In this document: piece after piece, positions 27,163 through 37,078 of the stretch
How positions within the stretch are numbered: the stretch's first letter is position 1
Layout: each line of letters starts with the position of its first letter
Assembly (NCBI RefSeq): GCF_000014965.1
Contig: NC_008554.1
Location: 2,716,001-2,780,000, forward strand
Direction of reading: 5' to 3'
DNA: 64,000 nucleotides
Source: Syntrophobacter fumaroxidans MPOB
GTDB lineage: Bacteria; Desulfobacterota; Syntrophobacteria; Syntrophobacterales; Syntrophobacteraceae
Made by a program: the position numbers and the translations under genes
Notes under the pieces: model-generated
Told to the model about the DNA's origin: nothing
The model's input: the letters and a program-made list of their open reading frames with translations, nothing else
Database searches by the model: none

Positions 27163-27933
27163 TTAAGCTTCGCCCGGCGTATGAACCGAGGACGACCGGC
27201 TCCGGAATACGCCGGGGCGCCCCCGCGAGACCAGGACTCCGTCCTCGAGATAGCATATCCTGTGGCAGCGGGCCGCGACTTCGGGGTCATGGGTCACCAG
27301 CACGACCGCGGTCTCTTCATCCTCCACGAAATGATTGAAGTAGTCCATGACCATCTGCCCATTGCTGCGATCCAGTTGTCCCGTGGGCTCATCCGCCAGA
27401 ATGATCCTGGGGCGGTTGACAACCGCCCGGGCCACCGCCACCCGCTGTTGTTCCCCGCCTGAGAGAAGATTCGAAGGATGGTGCAGGCGATGGCTCATGT
27501 TGACGCGCGTCAGGGCGTCGAGGATACGCCCCGTTCTCTCGCGCCGCCTGATGCCGGCGTAAATCAGGGGATACTCCAGGTTCTCGTAAACCGTGGAATG
27601 TTCGATCAGGTTGCAGCTCTGGAATACGAAGCCGACGACGTTCCTTCGGAACTCGGCCTGGGCGGCGCGGGACAGTTCCAGGACATTTCGGTCGAGCACT
27701 TTGTAGGTCCCGGAGGAAGGCGCGAGAAAAAGCCCGAGGATGGCAAGGAGAGTGGATTTCCCGGAGCCCGAAGGCCCCATGATGGCGACCATCTCCCCGG
27801 GGTATATCGTAAGGTCCACCCTGTGCAGAACGGGGATCATCCCCACCCCGTTCTCAAAACTCCTGGTCAGATCGCAGATCTCGATGACAGGTTCCTCGGG
27901 TCGATGTCGATGCAAGAGCGTCACCTTATTCAT
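27163..27933 (-). CDS. ABC exporter ATPase, MacB/LolD type
   Basis: The 256-residue ATPase has Walker [12 protein letters not shown], signature [15 protein letters not shown], Walker [10 protein letters not shown] and switch His VTHDPEVA, all canonical. The LolD/MacB subfamily works as a mechanotransmission machine with FtsX-type permeases. Its start overlaps the permease stop by 8 bp, so the two are translationally coupled. Confidence 0.93.
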   Translation of the reverse strand: MNKVTLLHRHRPEEPVIEICDLTRSFENGVGMIPVLHRVDLTIYPGEMVAIMGPSGSGKSTLLAILGLFLAPSSGTYKVLDRNVLELSRAAQAEFRRNVVGFVFQSCNLIEHSTVYENLEYPLIYAGIRRRERTGRILDALTRVNMSHRLHHPSNLLSGGEQQRVAVARAVVNRPRIILADEPTGQLDRSNGQMVMDYFNHFVEDEETAVVLVTHDPEVAARCHRICYLEDGVLVSRGRPGVFRSRSSSVHTPGEA

Positions 27934-29125
27934 ACCGGATCGCAGATACCACTTCCATGCGGCTGGCTCGCAAAGACGGATAGAATCCGGCCCCTATCCC
28001 CAGCAAAACCGAAAAACCGATCCCCATCATCACGCAGGTTGCAAACAATTCCTCGGGAGGGCGGCATTTCAGAAAGGAGCTCATCGTCTCGACGCACACC
28101 CGTCCCAGAAGGACGCCCATCGCGGCGGAACCGGAACTGAGGAACAGCGATTCGATCAGGAACTGAATCAGGATATCCCTGTCTTCCGCGCCCATCGCTT
28201 TTTTCAGGCCGATCTCCCGGGTCCTGGCCTGCACGGCCGCCATCATCCCGTTCCAGATTCCGAACCCCCCGAGCACCAGGGTTGCGACTATGGCGAGGTA
28301 GACAAAGACTTCGATCCACCAGGCAATCCGTTGGACACGCTTCAACGGATCCCAGGCGACATCGACCCGCAGCCTTTCGGCCGACTGATGCATTCCCACC
28401 ATTGCGGGAACCGCTTCGGCCACTCTGGCGACGTCGTCCCAGGAAGAACAGCGGATGTAGAGGCGGTCCACGGGACCGAGATTTTCAAGGCGATCCCGGC
28501 CGGTCGTGAGCGGAATGAAGGCGGAATTGACCCGGTCGCCGGCCAGGGTCCCCCCAAGCACTCCGGTGACCAGGAAAAGATCCTTGTCGATGGGCAGAAT
28601 CCGGCCCGTGGCGTCGGCGGTCTCAAACAGGCTCCGCGCCAGCTCTTCCCCGATCACCACGATCCGGGCCCGTTCATTCACGGCATCCGCGCCGAACAGC
28701 TCCCCCGAGACCGGCGCCAGGCCGTTCACTCTGAAGAAAAGGCCGTCGGCGGCCAGTACGGCGAAACTACGACGCGCATTATACCACGTGGAAGTGCCCC
28801 AGGTCATTTTTGCGGCGGCCGCACTCACCGCCTGCACCCCCTGCATGGTCTTCAGGGCGTTTACCGTCTCGGATTGGAATGTGGGAGGCTTGGAGAACCG
28901 ATCGCGGTTGGGCAGGTATTCCTCGAAACGCACTTTGACGAGGGTCGCTCCCCCCAGCAGGTCCAGGTCCGTATTGAGCGTTTTCTTGACCTCCTGCCCC
29001 ATCGTTATGACCACGATGAAGCCGGCGGTCCCCACGGTGATGGCCAGGACCACCCCGAGGTATCGTCGCATCTGGCGCATAACCTGGCGCACAGCGACGC
29101 GTAGGAGATCGAATAGCCTTAACAT
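27926..29125 (-). CDS. ABC exporter permease, MacB/FtsX type
   Basis: The 399-residue permease has one N-terminal helix, a periplasmic MacB_PCD-like domain of about 220 residues (including VQAVSAAAAKMTWG), and three C-terminal helices. The ATPase-coupling segment ARTREIGLKKAMGA is typical of FtsX domains. The ATG at 29125 with a GGGGAAG site is preferred over 29173. With the ATPase, adaptor and TolC it forms a full MacAB-TolC-like machine, which normally exports substrates from the periplasm or the outer leaflet of the inner membrane. Confidence 0.92.
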   Translation of the reverse strand: MLRLFDLLRVAVRQVMRQMRRYLGVVLAITVGTAGFIVVITMGQEVKKTLNTDLDLLGGATLVKVRFEEYLPNRDRFSKPPTFQSETVNALKTMQGVQAVSAAAAKMTWGTSTWYNARRSFAVLAADGLFFRVNGLAPVSGELFGADAVNERARIVVIGEELARSLFETADATGRILPIDKDLFLVTGVLGGTLAGDRVNSAFIPLTTGRDRLENLGPVDRLYIRCSSWDDVARVAEAVPAMVGMHQSAERLRVDVAWDPLKRVQRIAWWIEVFVYLAIVATLVLGGFGIWNGMMAAVQARTREIGLKKAMGAEDRDILIQFLIESLFLSSGSAAMGVLLGRVCVETMSSFLKCRPPEELFATCVMMGIGFSVLLGIGAGFYPSLRASRMEVVSAIRYE

Positions 29126-29245
29126 GGATTGAGATTCTTCCCCGCTGCGTTCCCGAGTGGGGCCGCCGTTCACGGACCGTTGGAACGAAAGCCCGCGTCT
29201 TTCATTTCTCCAGGCGCTTCTTTCGCGAAGACAACGCGGCGGCCC

Positions 29246-30520
29246 CTACTGCGCCCCGCAGGACTTGGCGGCAGCAAAGTCGCACGGTTCGAGGAACGCT
29301 TCGCTTTCCGGCAGATCCACGCTGCGGATCCGGTGCTTTCTGGCCAACCGGTCCACGGTCTCGAGCACGTAGTCGATGTGCCGCTGTTCATGAGTGCTCA
29401 TGTACGCAGTGCGAATCACCGCCTGTCCCTTGGGAACGGCGGGGAATACCGCGGGCAGCGCAAAAACGCCGTTTTCAAAAAGCTCCTGAGCGAACACGTA
29501 GGCTTTTTCCTCGGGACCGATCCGGATGGGGATGATCGGAGTCTCCGACTCCCTGACGGCCAATCCGATTCGGCGATAGCCTTCGCGGACCTGGCGAGTG
29601 ATGTCCCGCAGGCGCTGAATCCTCTCCGGCTCTTCCTCCAGCACATCCAGACAGGCAAGTACCGTGGCGACGTTGCTGGCCGGCAAAGCGGCCGAAAAGA
29701 TCAGCGTCTTCGAGTTGTGTTTCATGTACTCGATGATGTCGTCATCGTCGGAAGCGATGAAGCCACCGATGGACGCCAGTGCCTTGCTGAAAGTGCCCAT
29801 GATGAAATCGATCTGGGAGGTCACCCCGCAGTGGGCCGCGGTTCCCTTGCCCCCCGGCCCCATGACCCCCAGTCCGTGAGCGTCGTCAAGGTACATCCAC
29901 AGATTCGGATACTTCTTCTTCAGCCGTGCAAAATCGGCGAGCGGCGCAACGTCGCCCGACATGCTGAACACGCCCTCGGTGATCAGAATAACGACTCCGT
30001 CGGGATGCTTCTGAACCGCATGCGCCAGCTTGCGGGACGCAGCTTCCACGTCATTGTGGGGGAACGGAACGATCTTGGCCCGCGATGACCGGCAGCCCTC
30101 GAAAATGCTGTAGTGGTCCTCTCTGTCGCACAGAATCACGTCATCCGAGTTCAGCAGGCAGCCGATTGCGCCCAGATTGACCGAAAAACCGGTGGTGTGC
30201 ACGATTGCCCGTTTCTTCCCGACAAAAGCCGCCAGGCGGTCCTCGAGCACTTCATGCAGGGCCATATTCCCGCACAGAAAACGCGAACCTCCCGGTCCGG
30301 TTCCATAACTGCTCAGGGAGCGAATTGCCGCCTCTCTCACCCGCGGATCATGGGTCAGGCCGAGGTAATCGTTCGAGCCGACCATGATCAGATGACGATC
30401 TCCCACATCCACCTCGGGCCCCCATGTTCTGGTCACCGGTCTGAAGTAGGGATAAATCCCCTCTTCCTTACCGGTCCGAATCATGTGAGCGAACGGATAA
30501 CAACGCTCCTTCAGCGTCAT
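29246..30520 (-). CDS. alpha-oxoamine synthase (serine palmitoyltransferase/BioF family)
   Basis: The 424-residue PLP enzyme condenses an amino acid with an acyl thioester. Visible are SNDYLGLTHDP, GTGPGGSRFLCGN, the DDAHGLGVMG segment and the PLP lysine in GTFSKALASIGG (near residue 246). BioF, KBL and bacterial serine palmitoyltransferase share this fold. No biotin or threonine genes are nearby, whereas an acyltransferase-like gene and an exporter follow in the operon, so lipid synthesis fits best. An N-terminal extension and a C-terminal tail of about 40 residues exceed BioF length. AAGGAG lies 13 bases before the ATG. Confidence 0.88.
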   Translation of the reverse strand: MTLKERCYPFAHMIRTGKEEGIYPYFRPVTRTWGPEVDVGDRHLIMVGSNDYLGLTHDPRVREAAIRSLSSYGTGPGGSRFLCGNMALHEVLEDRLAAFVGKKRAIVHTTGFSVNLGAIGCLLNSDDVILCDREDHYSIFEGCRSSRAKIVPFPHNDVEAASRKLAHAVQKHPDGVVILITEGVFSMSGDVAPLADFARLKKKYPNLWMYLDDAHGLGVMGPGGKGTAAHCGVTSQIDFIMGTFSKALASIGGFIASDDDDIIEYMKHNSKTLIFSAALPASNVATVLACLDVLEEEPERIQRLRDITRQVREGYRRIGLAVRESETPIIPIRIGPEEKAYVFAQELFENGVFALPAVFPAVPKGQAVIRTAYMSTHEQRHIDYVLETVDRLARKHRIRSVDLPESEAFLEPCDFAAAKSCGAQ

Positions 30521-30574
30521 AAGGGATGTCTCGCTCCTTTTCTTATGATCAATCCTGTCCCGCGAAATTTATAG

Positions 30575-30603
30575 ATGCTAGCAAAATCCATAAGTTCTTG
30601 CAA
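30575..30603 (-). promoter_or_regulatory. candidate sigma-70 promoter for the exporter operon
   Basis: The minus strand shows TTGCAA, a 17-base spacer and TAGCAT, about 60 bases before the alpha-oxoamine synthase start. Each box matches its consensus in four of six positions. Confidence 0.4.
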
Positions 30604-30984
30604 CAGAAAGTCCGCAATCGCCCCAACGAGAAGCCGCTTCCCCACGGATGGCCCCCAGGCACTCACGCCGGGACCGAACGGTGCGAAGCGACCCGGGCAT
30701 CCCCTTCCACCTCGCCCGCGCACCCCTGACGGATGCCGTGCCCGCGGCCATCGGAGCACCCCCTGCGCCCATCCGCGCTCCGGGGCGCGCCCCATCAACA
30801 CCCATCGCCTTGGGAAAGGCATCGAGAACCGGGCGATCCCGTAGCTATAGGAGTTTTCTTTATCAGTATGTACCCGCACCCCGCAGACAGTCCCATTAGT
30901 AACGAATATCCCCTCAAGATCAGGCACTTGGCTTCGCCGACGTCCGCCCGGGCGCTCACCAAGATATCATCATGCCACCGTTCT
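30604..30984. other. intergenic region, no gene seen
   Basis: This stretch is upstream of the alpha-oxoamine synthase promoter and downstream of the small membrane-protein gene. Minus- and plus-strand open frames here are proline/arginine-rich shadows of GC-rich DNA without ribosome sites. Confidence 0.5.
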
Positions 30985-31476
30985 TCAAAGCAAAACCCTG
31001 TGGACCTCTCTGAACCGGCGCAGTTCCTCAGCCCACAAACGCCGCAACACATATCGCACCTTGTTCATGCTCCCGATTCCCAGTTGACTCTCGGAAAAAA
31101 GAATCCTGTCGCGGGGGTCCGCAAGCAGATGGCACGCATATCGATTCCAGCCCCAGGTCCGAGTCCATTGCAGCGCGACCCAGGCACGAAGCTCCTGTCC
31201 ATCCCGGGTCCGGAGCGCGACCGTCGACCACGCCACAATGCCGCCGTCCGGCTTCGTGAGCTGATCGGAGTCGAGCAGTCGATCGAAAAACAGGGACTCG
31301 GACTCGGCAAAGGCTTTCGCCGCTCCGGTCAGCGCGGCACCGGAATTGTCGCCACCGATGCCGTCCAGGCCGATGCCGGGATAATAGAGCAGATTGAACC
31401 ACAGAAGCCCAAGCACGCCGAGGCCGCTCAGCAAGACGCAAACCACCGGCCATCTTCTTTCCCGGACACGAAGCAT
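30985..31476 (-). CDS. membrane-anchored hypothetical protein
   Basis: The 163-residue product has a basic N-terminus and one transmembrane helix (about residues 12-30), then an exported soluble domain of about 130 residues (GGIVAWSTVALRTRDGQ, LQWTRTWGWNRYACHLLADP). The Trp-rich segment gives no family match that I can name. The ATG at 31476 has GGAGG 12 bases upstream. It follows the DedA-like gene by 39 bp and is probably co-transcribed with it. Confidence 0.65.
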   Translation of the reverse strand: MLRVRERRWPVVCVLLSGLGVLGLLWFNLLYYPGIGLDGIGGDNSGAALTGAAKAFAESESLFFDRLLDSDQLTKPDGGIVAWSTVALRTRDGQELRAWVALQWTRTWGWNRYACHLLADPRDRILFSESQLGIGSMNKVRYVLRRLWAEELRRFREVHRVLL

Positions 31477-31515
31477 ATCCCGCCATAACCTCCGCGACCG
31501 ACCCGGTTCCAACCG

Positions 31516-32316
31516 TTACAACCAGTCCCGGTCTTCCCGCCGGGCCTCGTAGCGCCCCATCCCATCCGCCCCGTCTTCCACGGCCCGGGCCCGTCCCGCG
31601 GCCACTCTGAAGGCCCTGCCCGCATAACGGATCAACAGGAAGACAACCACCAGAATGACGCCCAGACCACCCCAGTACAGGAACTGCTGCGGGTTACCCA
31701 TCAACGTGCGCCCGGATATCACGTCCGCCAGGTTTCCGGCAGCCGAACCGATATAGGCGTAGGCGGCCACGATGGGAAACATGCCTATGGCCGAGGCAAT
31801 CGCATGATCCCGGAAGGACACCCGCGTCGCGCCGAGCGCGTAACTCAACGGCACGAAAGGAAACACCGAGCTCAACCGCATGAGCATGATGATCTTGAAC
31901 CCGTGATCTCCCAGGGTCTCGTCAAAAGCCGAGAGTCGGACGCTGGCGGCAATTCTCCGCTCCACCCAGCTTCGGGCGATGGTTCGTCCCAGGATGAATG
32001 CAAAACAGGCTCCCAGAGTGCAGCCGGTTGCCGCTGTGGCGGTCCCGCCGAAAGGACCGAAGAGAAATCCCGATCCCATGGCCAGAATCGACCCCGGAAT
32101 CGGCAGCACGCATGCCACCAGAAAAGACAAGACGACCACAAGAGGGCCGAGCGGCCCCAGGTGCCTCGTCCATTCCAGGACTTCCAGCACGTATTTCTTG
32201 ACCGGCAGGAAAAACAGCGAAACCGCTACGGCCGCGAAAAGCAGGCAAGCCAGCAGAATCCGTGAGCCGTATTTCTGAAAATCCACATTGGATAGCTTCC
32301 AGGTATGGTTTTTCAT
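31516..32316 (-). CDS. TVP38/TMEM64 (DedA superfamily) membrane protein
   Basis: The 266-residue protein has about six helices. The family core segment is visible as VACVLPIPGSILAMGSGFLFGPFGG (residues about 65-90) and LRLSSVFPFVPLSYALGATRVSF. The superfamily is implicated in lipid-carrier or phospholipid flipping across the inner membrane; that is family knowledge. The ATG at 32316 has AGGAA 7 bases upstream. Confidence 0.88.
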   Translation of the reverse strand: MKNHTWKLSNVDFQKYGSRILLACLLFAAVAVSLFFLPVKKYVLEVLEWTRHLGPLGPLVVVLSFLVACVLPIPGSILAMGSGFLFGPFGGTATAATGCTLGACFAFILGRTIARSWVERRIAASVRLSAFDETLGDHGFKIIMLMRLSSVFPFVPLSYALGATRVSFRDHAIASAIGMFPIVAAYAYIGSAAGNLADVISGRTLMGNPQQFLYWGGLGVILVVVFLLIRYAGRAFRVAAGRARAVEDGADGMGRYEARREDRDWL

Positions 32317-32695
32317 AAAATGTTCCTGATATCCGGGTCCGATACAGTGATGCATGACGATCATTTCTTCCAGAGAACCCGGGCGAGCCGCACCTTTATC
32401 ACCGGTACAACATTCAATGCAGATCGAAATGATGCAACGACTTCCATACAAGCACCCGCTTCTTCCACCTGTTCATGGGGAATCGAGAACCGTACGGATT
32501 TGCCTTAATTAAACTTTTGCACGCCGTCTTGGCAAGGGGGTCAAACCTACACTTTTCACATATCCCAGGAGCCGGAGGCCACAACGTCAGGTGGAGAAGG
32601 TGCCGGGCCGGGGCGTTTTCACCCAAACCCCGCATGCCCCGCAAAATCTTCCCGGGGGTGCCGGTTCGGGTACCCGGGGCCGGCTCATGTCCCCA
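32317..32695. other. intergenic region carrying a dispersed repeat
   Basis: This 379-bp spacer has no supported gene. It contains one copy (32538-32560) of a short repeat found three more times near the right end of the window. Confidence 0.5.
32538..32560 (+). repeat. dispersed short repeat, copy 1
   Basis: Begins GGGTCAAACCTACACTTTTC. The same sequence recurs at 60971 and 62302 and in degenerate form at 61997. On the minus strand every copy can be read as CEKCRFDP or ECRFDP, probably a by-product of the conserved DNA. Confidence 0.6.
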
Positions 32696-35600
32696 TCACG
32701 CCTTCAAAGGAGGGAACGTCGGGGGATCATCGCCCGACGAAGCACCGTTCCTGTTCATCGATTCGGGGACGCCCGGGGGTTCCTCGCTCCCTGGACGTCT
32801 CCCCGTCATGCGATTGCCGAAGAGCACGAGCACGAATCCCAGCACGGCCATCGCCAGGGTCAGGCTCCACAAGGGAGGACGATATCGATACACAAGGTCG
32901 TAGGTCCCCGGCTTGTCGATCCGAATTCCGAGGAATACCCCGTCCACGAGCAGGACCGGTGTTTCCTTGCCGTTTGCGGTCACGCTCCAGCCGGGGCAGA
33001 AGCTTTCCGTAAAGGTCAGAATGCCTGCCGTGTGTGCTTCGTATTTCGAGCGGACTTCATTCGGCTGGAGATCAAAAGACAGCAGCCTGCCGGTTGGCAG
33101 GTTCAGCGGATAGTTGGAAACGATTTCAGGGCCCCGGCTGAGCCAGACGCGGCGTGCAAGATCCGGCGTTTCCCTCATGCGTTCCATCGCCTCCTGCCAA
33201 GTGCCGGCGACGCCGGCGGACGGGGCCAGGAATATCCTCGGAACCGCCCCGGGATTGTCCCAAATCCGAACCCCCGTCTCAGGATCGTCATACAGAAGAG
33301 AACAGCCGCCCGGCAGAACCGCCGTGTCATACATGCGAAAGGCAAAACCCAATTCGGGTTTGGACGGATACCTGTAAACCGCGATCATGGAGTCTCGCTT
33401 TTCGGGGACATAGGAAATCTCAAGCCTGAGATCCTTCCCTTCAAGCCCGTCGACGGGCGGGAAAGTGAAGCCCAGGTAGGCGTGGTTGCGAAGCCCTTCG
33501 CTTCTCGCTTCACGAGTTGCAATGACGGCGCCGTCGGGGCCGAAAACGCGAAGGAGGAGTCGGCCCGTATGGACCCGACCGCTGGTATCGAGCTTGACGT
33601 CGACTCTTGCCAGTCTGTCGGACGGGCAGACTACCCGAGCCTCGGCAGGCCGGCGAAGCGGCAGGGGGGAAATCGCCCCACGCGAATCATCCGTGTCGTA
33701 GACCGGGGCAAGGAGCGGTTCGGAATCGCGCGCGACAAAGAACCGGACCGACGCGAGGGAATAGTACCTCAGGTTTGTCACGACCTCGGTGGAAGGATTT
33801 CCCTTGCTGCGAAAACCCGTCTTGTTTCCCGCCAGCCAGAGTGCGGAAGCTCCGCGATCGAGAAAATGCTCGATGAACCGAGCCGTACCTTGTGGAGATA
33901 TGGCTTCGAGGACACTCAGGCTCGACAACCTGAAGGCAGACGCGAAATTTGGCTGGGGGACCCCATCGAAAGAGTACGATCGGAATATGCCCCCCTGCTG
34001 CAATGCCGCAAGCTTGTCGAGGTAGGGCGCCGGTGTCAGCGGATTGTACCGGGCAGGCAAACCGTGCGGGCCGAGCAGGGCGATGGTCAGCGTCGGAAGG
34101 ACCGCCGCCGCGGAAGCCACGACCATCGGCTTCAGGCCAATAGGCACCCGGAAACGGGAGAGCCACCAGGCGAAAGCGCAATAAAGAACGAGGCAGATGC
34201 CCGAAAGCAGCCCGGTGCTCACTGCGTCGAAGCCTACGGGGGCGTAGGCCGTCCCCTGCAAGACGATCCCCGCCGCGGCCACCAGGTAGAACGCGCCGTT
34301 TTGCCCCGAAGCGTTCCTTTTCACCATCCACAGCATGACCGGCCCCAAAATCGCCCAAAAAAGGCCCAGCACACCGAAACCGAACAGGTGGACCGCAGGC
34401 CCGCCCGTGTAGCCCAGCGTTTCCAGGTTGCCTCTCACCGCATGGATACCGCACACCAGCAGCGCTATCATCAGCAGCGCCCACGGCACCAGGAGCCGAC
34501 GCCATTTCTTCGCCTCGAGCCCGGCCAGGAAATGGATCCCGTAGGCTGCCATGCCCGCAAGGGCGAAGACGAAGAGGAATCCCGCATAGCGGGGAAAGAC
34601 GATGAGCTTGAAAAAGGGCAGCGCCCCTATTTCGTTGATCCCCGGGGCACACCATATCTTTGCGCCGACCGCCACTGCCAGGACGGAAAGAAAAACGAGC
34701 CCGGCATCGCGCTTCTTCTTCCACGCGGCGAACGAACACAGGGCAAGAAAGACCACAACGGCCGGGATCCACCCCGGCGATGAATCCCAATCGGCATCAT
34801 TGAGAACGCCCAGCGGATATCCCTGCGGAGGGCCGTACAGATAGGGGAAAATATATGCGTAGAGCGCACTCAGCGAGCGGCCCTTCAGCCCGTGTACGGA
34901 ATCCGGGGCATGAAACGAAAAGGAGGTGAACGCGTACTCGGAAAAATTGACCCACAGCGGAGCCGCGATCAGAAGCCCTGCGAGCGAACCGGGAATGAAG
35001 CCCAGCAACACCCGCCATCCCTTCCTGCCGGCATGGAAGAGTCGAACGACGGCATAAACCAGGATGACGAAGAGGCTTATGAAGGACGATTCCGGTTGCC
35101 CCCCCGTGATGCTGCAGTATATGCCCAGGGCGAGCACCCAGTGGCGGTGCCTCCAGGAAGGATCATGGACGATGCGTTCCACGGCGAACGCGAGCAAAGG
35201 CCACCAGGCCGCAACAGCGGGCAGTTCCCGGAGCGCGAGGTAGCTTTGAAAGTAACCGCTGGCGAGAACCACGGTCCCCCCGAGCACCGAAGCCGCTTTC
35301 GGAACCCCGAGCACATCGAGGTAGAGGTACAGGAACAAGGCGGCCAGGAGCCAGTTCAGGAGGAACACGACGTCCCACCATTGTGGAGGCAAAATGAGGC
35401 GCAGCCAACTGGGTGGATAGAGCACCGCGAACAGGGAGTTGGCGAGGAACGGCTGCCCGATCCCCTGGTAAGGATTCCAGAGAGGCAGTATCCCTTGTTT
35501 CATGGCCCCAGAGGCAAATGCATCGGAAGCATAGTCCACGTTCAAGGCGCCGGCGGGATCGAGGCAGGTCATGTTTTTGGAAATCGGCCCCTTGTAGCCG

Positions 35601-35731
35601 TATGGCACCGGGCTGATCAGGCCGTATCCCGGAGCCATCGGGATCAGGCTGCGTCCGAGAAAGAAAACTAGACCGTTCACGCAGACGAAGATGAGCAGCA
35701 GCAACATGACAGGCCGGACATGCGTTCTCAT
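32696..35731 (-). CDS. YfhO-like polytopic membrane protein
   Basis: The 1011-residue protein has an N-terminal helix, an acidic periplasmic loop (LDPAGALNVDYASDAF), a dozen or more further helices and a long C-terminal periplasmic domain ending with another helix pair. This matches the YfhO family, thought to be GT-C glycosyltransferases for surface polymers; YfhO of Gram-positives glycosylates lipoteichoic acid. The C-terminal part shows FTESFCPGWSVTANGKETP, a typical YfhO phrase. It follows the GT9 gene by 51 bp in an operon of envelope glycan genes. Confidence 0.85.
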   Translation of the reverse strand: MRTHVRPVMLLLLIFVCVNGLVFFLGRSLIPMAPGYGLISPVPYGYKGPISKNMTCLDPAGALNVDYASDAFASGAMKQGILPLWNPYQGIGQPFLANSLFAVLYPPSWLRLILPPQWWDVVFLLNWLLAALFLYLYLDVLGVPKAASVLGGTVVLASGYFQSYLALRELPAVAAWWPLLAFAVERIVHDPSWRHRHWVLALGIYCSITGGQPESSFISLFVILVYAVVRLFHAGRKGWRVLLGFIPGSLAGLLIAAPLWVNFSEYAFTSFSFHAPDSVHGLKGRSLSALYAYIFPYLYGPPQGYPLGVLNDADWDSSPGWIPAVVVFLALCSFAAWKKKRDAGLVFLSVLAVAVGAKIWCAPGINEIGALPFFKLIVFPRYAGFLFVFALAGMAAYGIHFLAGLEAKKWRRLLVPWALLMIALLVCGIHAVRGNLETLGYTGGPAVHLFGFGVLGLFWAILGPVMLWMVKRNASGQNGAFYLVAAAGIVLQGTAYAPVGFDAVSTGLLSGICLVLYCAFAWWLSRFRVPIGLKPMVVASAAAVLPTLTIALLGPHGLPARYNPLTPAPYLDKLAALQQGGIFRSYSFDGVPQPNFASAFRLSSLSVLEAISPQGTARFIEHFLDRGASALWLAGNKTGFRSKGNPSTEVVTNLRYYSLASVRFFVARDSEPLLAPVYDTDDSRGAISPLPLRRPAEARVVCPSDRLARVDVKLDTSGRVHTGRLLLRVFGPDGAVIATREARSEGLRNHAYLGFTFPPVDGLEGKDLRLEISYVPEKRDSMIAVYRYPSKPELGFAFRMYDTAVLPGGCSLLYDDPETGVRIWDNPGAVPRIFLAPSAGVAGTWQEAMERMRETPDLARRVWLSRGPEIVSNYPLNLPTGRLLSFDLQPNEVRSKYEAHTAGILTFTESFCPGWSVTANGKETPVLLVDGVFLGIRIDKPGTYDLVYRYRPPLWSLTLAMAVLGFVLVLFGNRMTGRRPGSEEPPGVPESMNRNGASSGDDPPTFPPLKA

Positions 35732-35782
35732 AAGGCATTCACCCTGAATGATCGTGTTGTCGACTCGGTTCCGCCCCCGATT

Positions 35783-37078
35783 CTAATGCCGGAAGGCAAT
35801 CGTCCCCAAAGGTCTGCCGTCGGGGGTTCGATTGATCGGGCGGCGAGGTGCGGGTTTCCACGTCGGCGGTGCTCGATCCTCGATGGACACGCCCTCCGGC
35901 CACAGCAGGGCGAGGCATGCCGCGGTCACCTTCTCCGACGCGATCATTTTCATGCACTGGTTGTCTCCCCGGCATGGGGGAAGATCGCTGTGATACAGGC
36001 ACGGACTGCACAGGATGTGCTCGTAAAAGATCAGGCTGTCGGCACCGGCATGCCGGGGAACGTAGTGCGTCGGATGCCCCGGTCCGAACAAGGCCACCGC
36101 CGGCCGTTTCAGGGCGAACGCCATGTGCATCGGCCCGGAATCGTTCGTCAGAAAGCAATCCGCCCGGTTCAGCAACGCCAGGAACCCCCCCAGGGACAAT
36201 CTCCCCGCCGCGTTTCGTACGCGTCCCTGATACCCGTCAAACACCGAAGCAAGCCCTTCGACGTGCTCCCTTTCACCAGGACTTCCCGTCAGGACCACCT
36301 TGAGAGACGGTATGCGATCGAGCAGCGCCTTGATCGTCTCGGCAAAGCAGGCCGTCGGCCACCGCCTTTCCAGGCAAAGGTCCGACGCATTGGGATTGAC
36401 CGCCAGCAATCGGTCGCCGGGTTCCAGCCAGCCTTTCGCGAAGACCGAGAATTCATCCCGATCCTTTTCGAGGATCGCAATGGACACGTCTTCCGGAGCC
36501 TCGTGGTCGGCGCCGGCCCCGGCCGCGATGGACATCTGCAGGTACAGCGCCTCCACCGGCATGCCGGTGTTGAAAAAAATGAGGTGGGTGAACAGACCGT
36601 CCTTGAATTCCGTGGACTTCCGATAGAATCCGGCCCTGTTCCGGGCACAACTGAGCGTGGCGAGGATGCTCGAGTAGAAGGAATACAATTCAAGATCCAA
36701 GTACAGCGCGGGACGCAACCGCCACAATTTCCACACGACTTTCAGCGTCGTACCGGCGATGGCCGGAAGCGAGGCTTCGGAGATGTAGAGGCATTCGTCA
36801 ACCAGCGTCATCCTTTGCAGCAGGGGAGCGTTGTTCCTGCTGCTGATGAAGACCAGCCGGGCGCCCGGGTAACGTCGCCGGATGGATTGGAGCATGGGAC
36901 CGGCGGACAGTATGCTCCCCATGCCGACGAACTTCGCAATGCAGATCACTCCCGGCCTGCCCGGGAAGGAGTGGTCCCGGCGCAGTACGCAGCCAAGCAC
37001 GCGCGCGGCGACGTTGAGCATATACGCGACGGGAGCGCCGAACATCCGGTCAATCCGTATCTTCTGCCTGGCATTCAT
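35783..37078 (-). CDS. glycosyltransferase family 9 (heptosyltransferase-like)
   Basis: The 431-residue GT-B enzyme shows the family opening IAKFVGMGSILSAGPMLQSI and the C-terminal donor site FLTNDSGPMHMAFALKRPAVALFG. Many GT9 proteins build lipopolysaccharide core or O-chain. A Cys cluster near the C-terminal end (CSPCLYHSDLPPCRGDNQC) is common in this subfamily. Its ATG overlaps the preceding stop (ATGA), with GGAGG 7 bases upstream. It acts on the cytoplasmic face of the inner membrane. Confidence 0.92.
   Translation of the reverse strand: MNARQKIRIDRMFGAPVAYMLNVAARVLGCVLRRDHSFPGRPGVICIAKFVGMGSILSAGPMLQSIRRRYPGARLVFISSRNNAPLLQRMTLVDECLYISEASLPAIAGTTLKVVWKLWRLRPALYLDLELYSFYSSILATLSCARNRAGFYRKSTEFKDGLFTHLIFFNTGMPVEALYLQMSIAAGAGADHEAPEDVSIAILEKDRDEFSVFAKGWLEPGDRLLAVNPNASDLCLERRWPTACFAETIKALLDRIPSLKVVLTGSPGEREHVEGLASVFDGYQGRVRNAAGRLSLGGFLALLNRADCFLTNDSGPMHMAFALKRPAVALFGPGHPTHYVPRHAGADSLIFYEHILCSPCLYHSDLPPCRGDNQCMKMIASEKVTAACLALLWPEGVSIEDRAPPTWKPAPRRPINRTPDGRPLGTIAFRH

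Noticed and set aside
30517-30927. 136-codon minus-strand frame upstream of the alpha-oxoamine synthase
   Set aside because: Overlaps the probable promoter and has GC-shadow composition.
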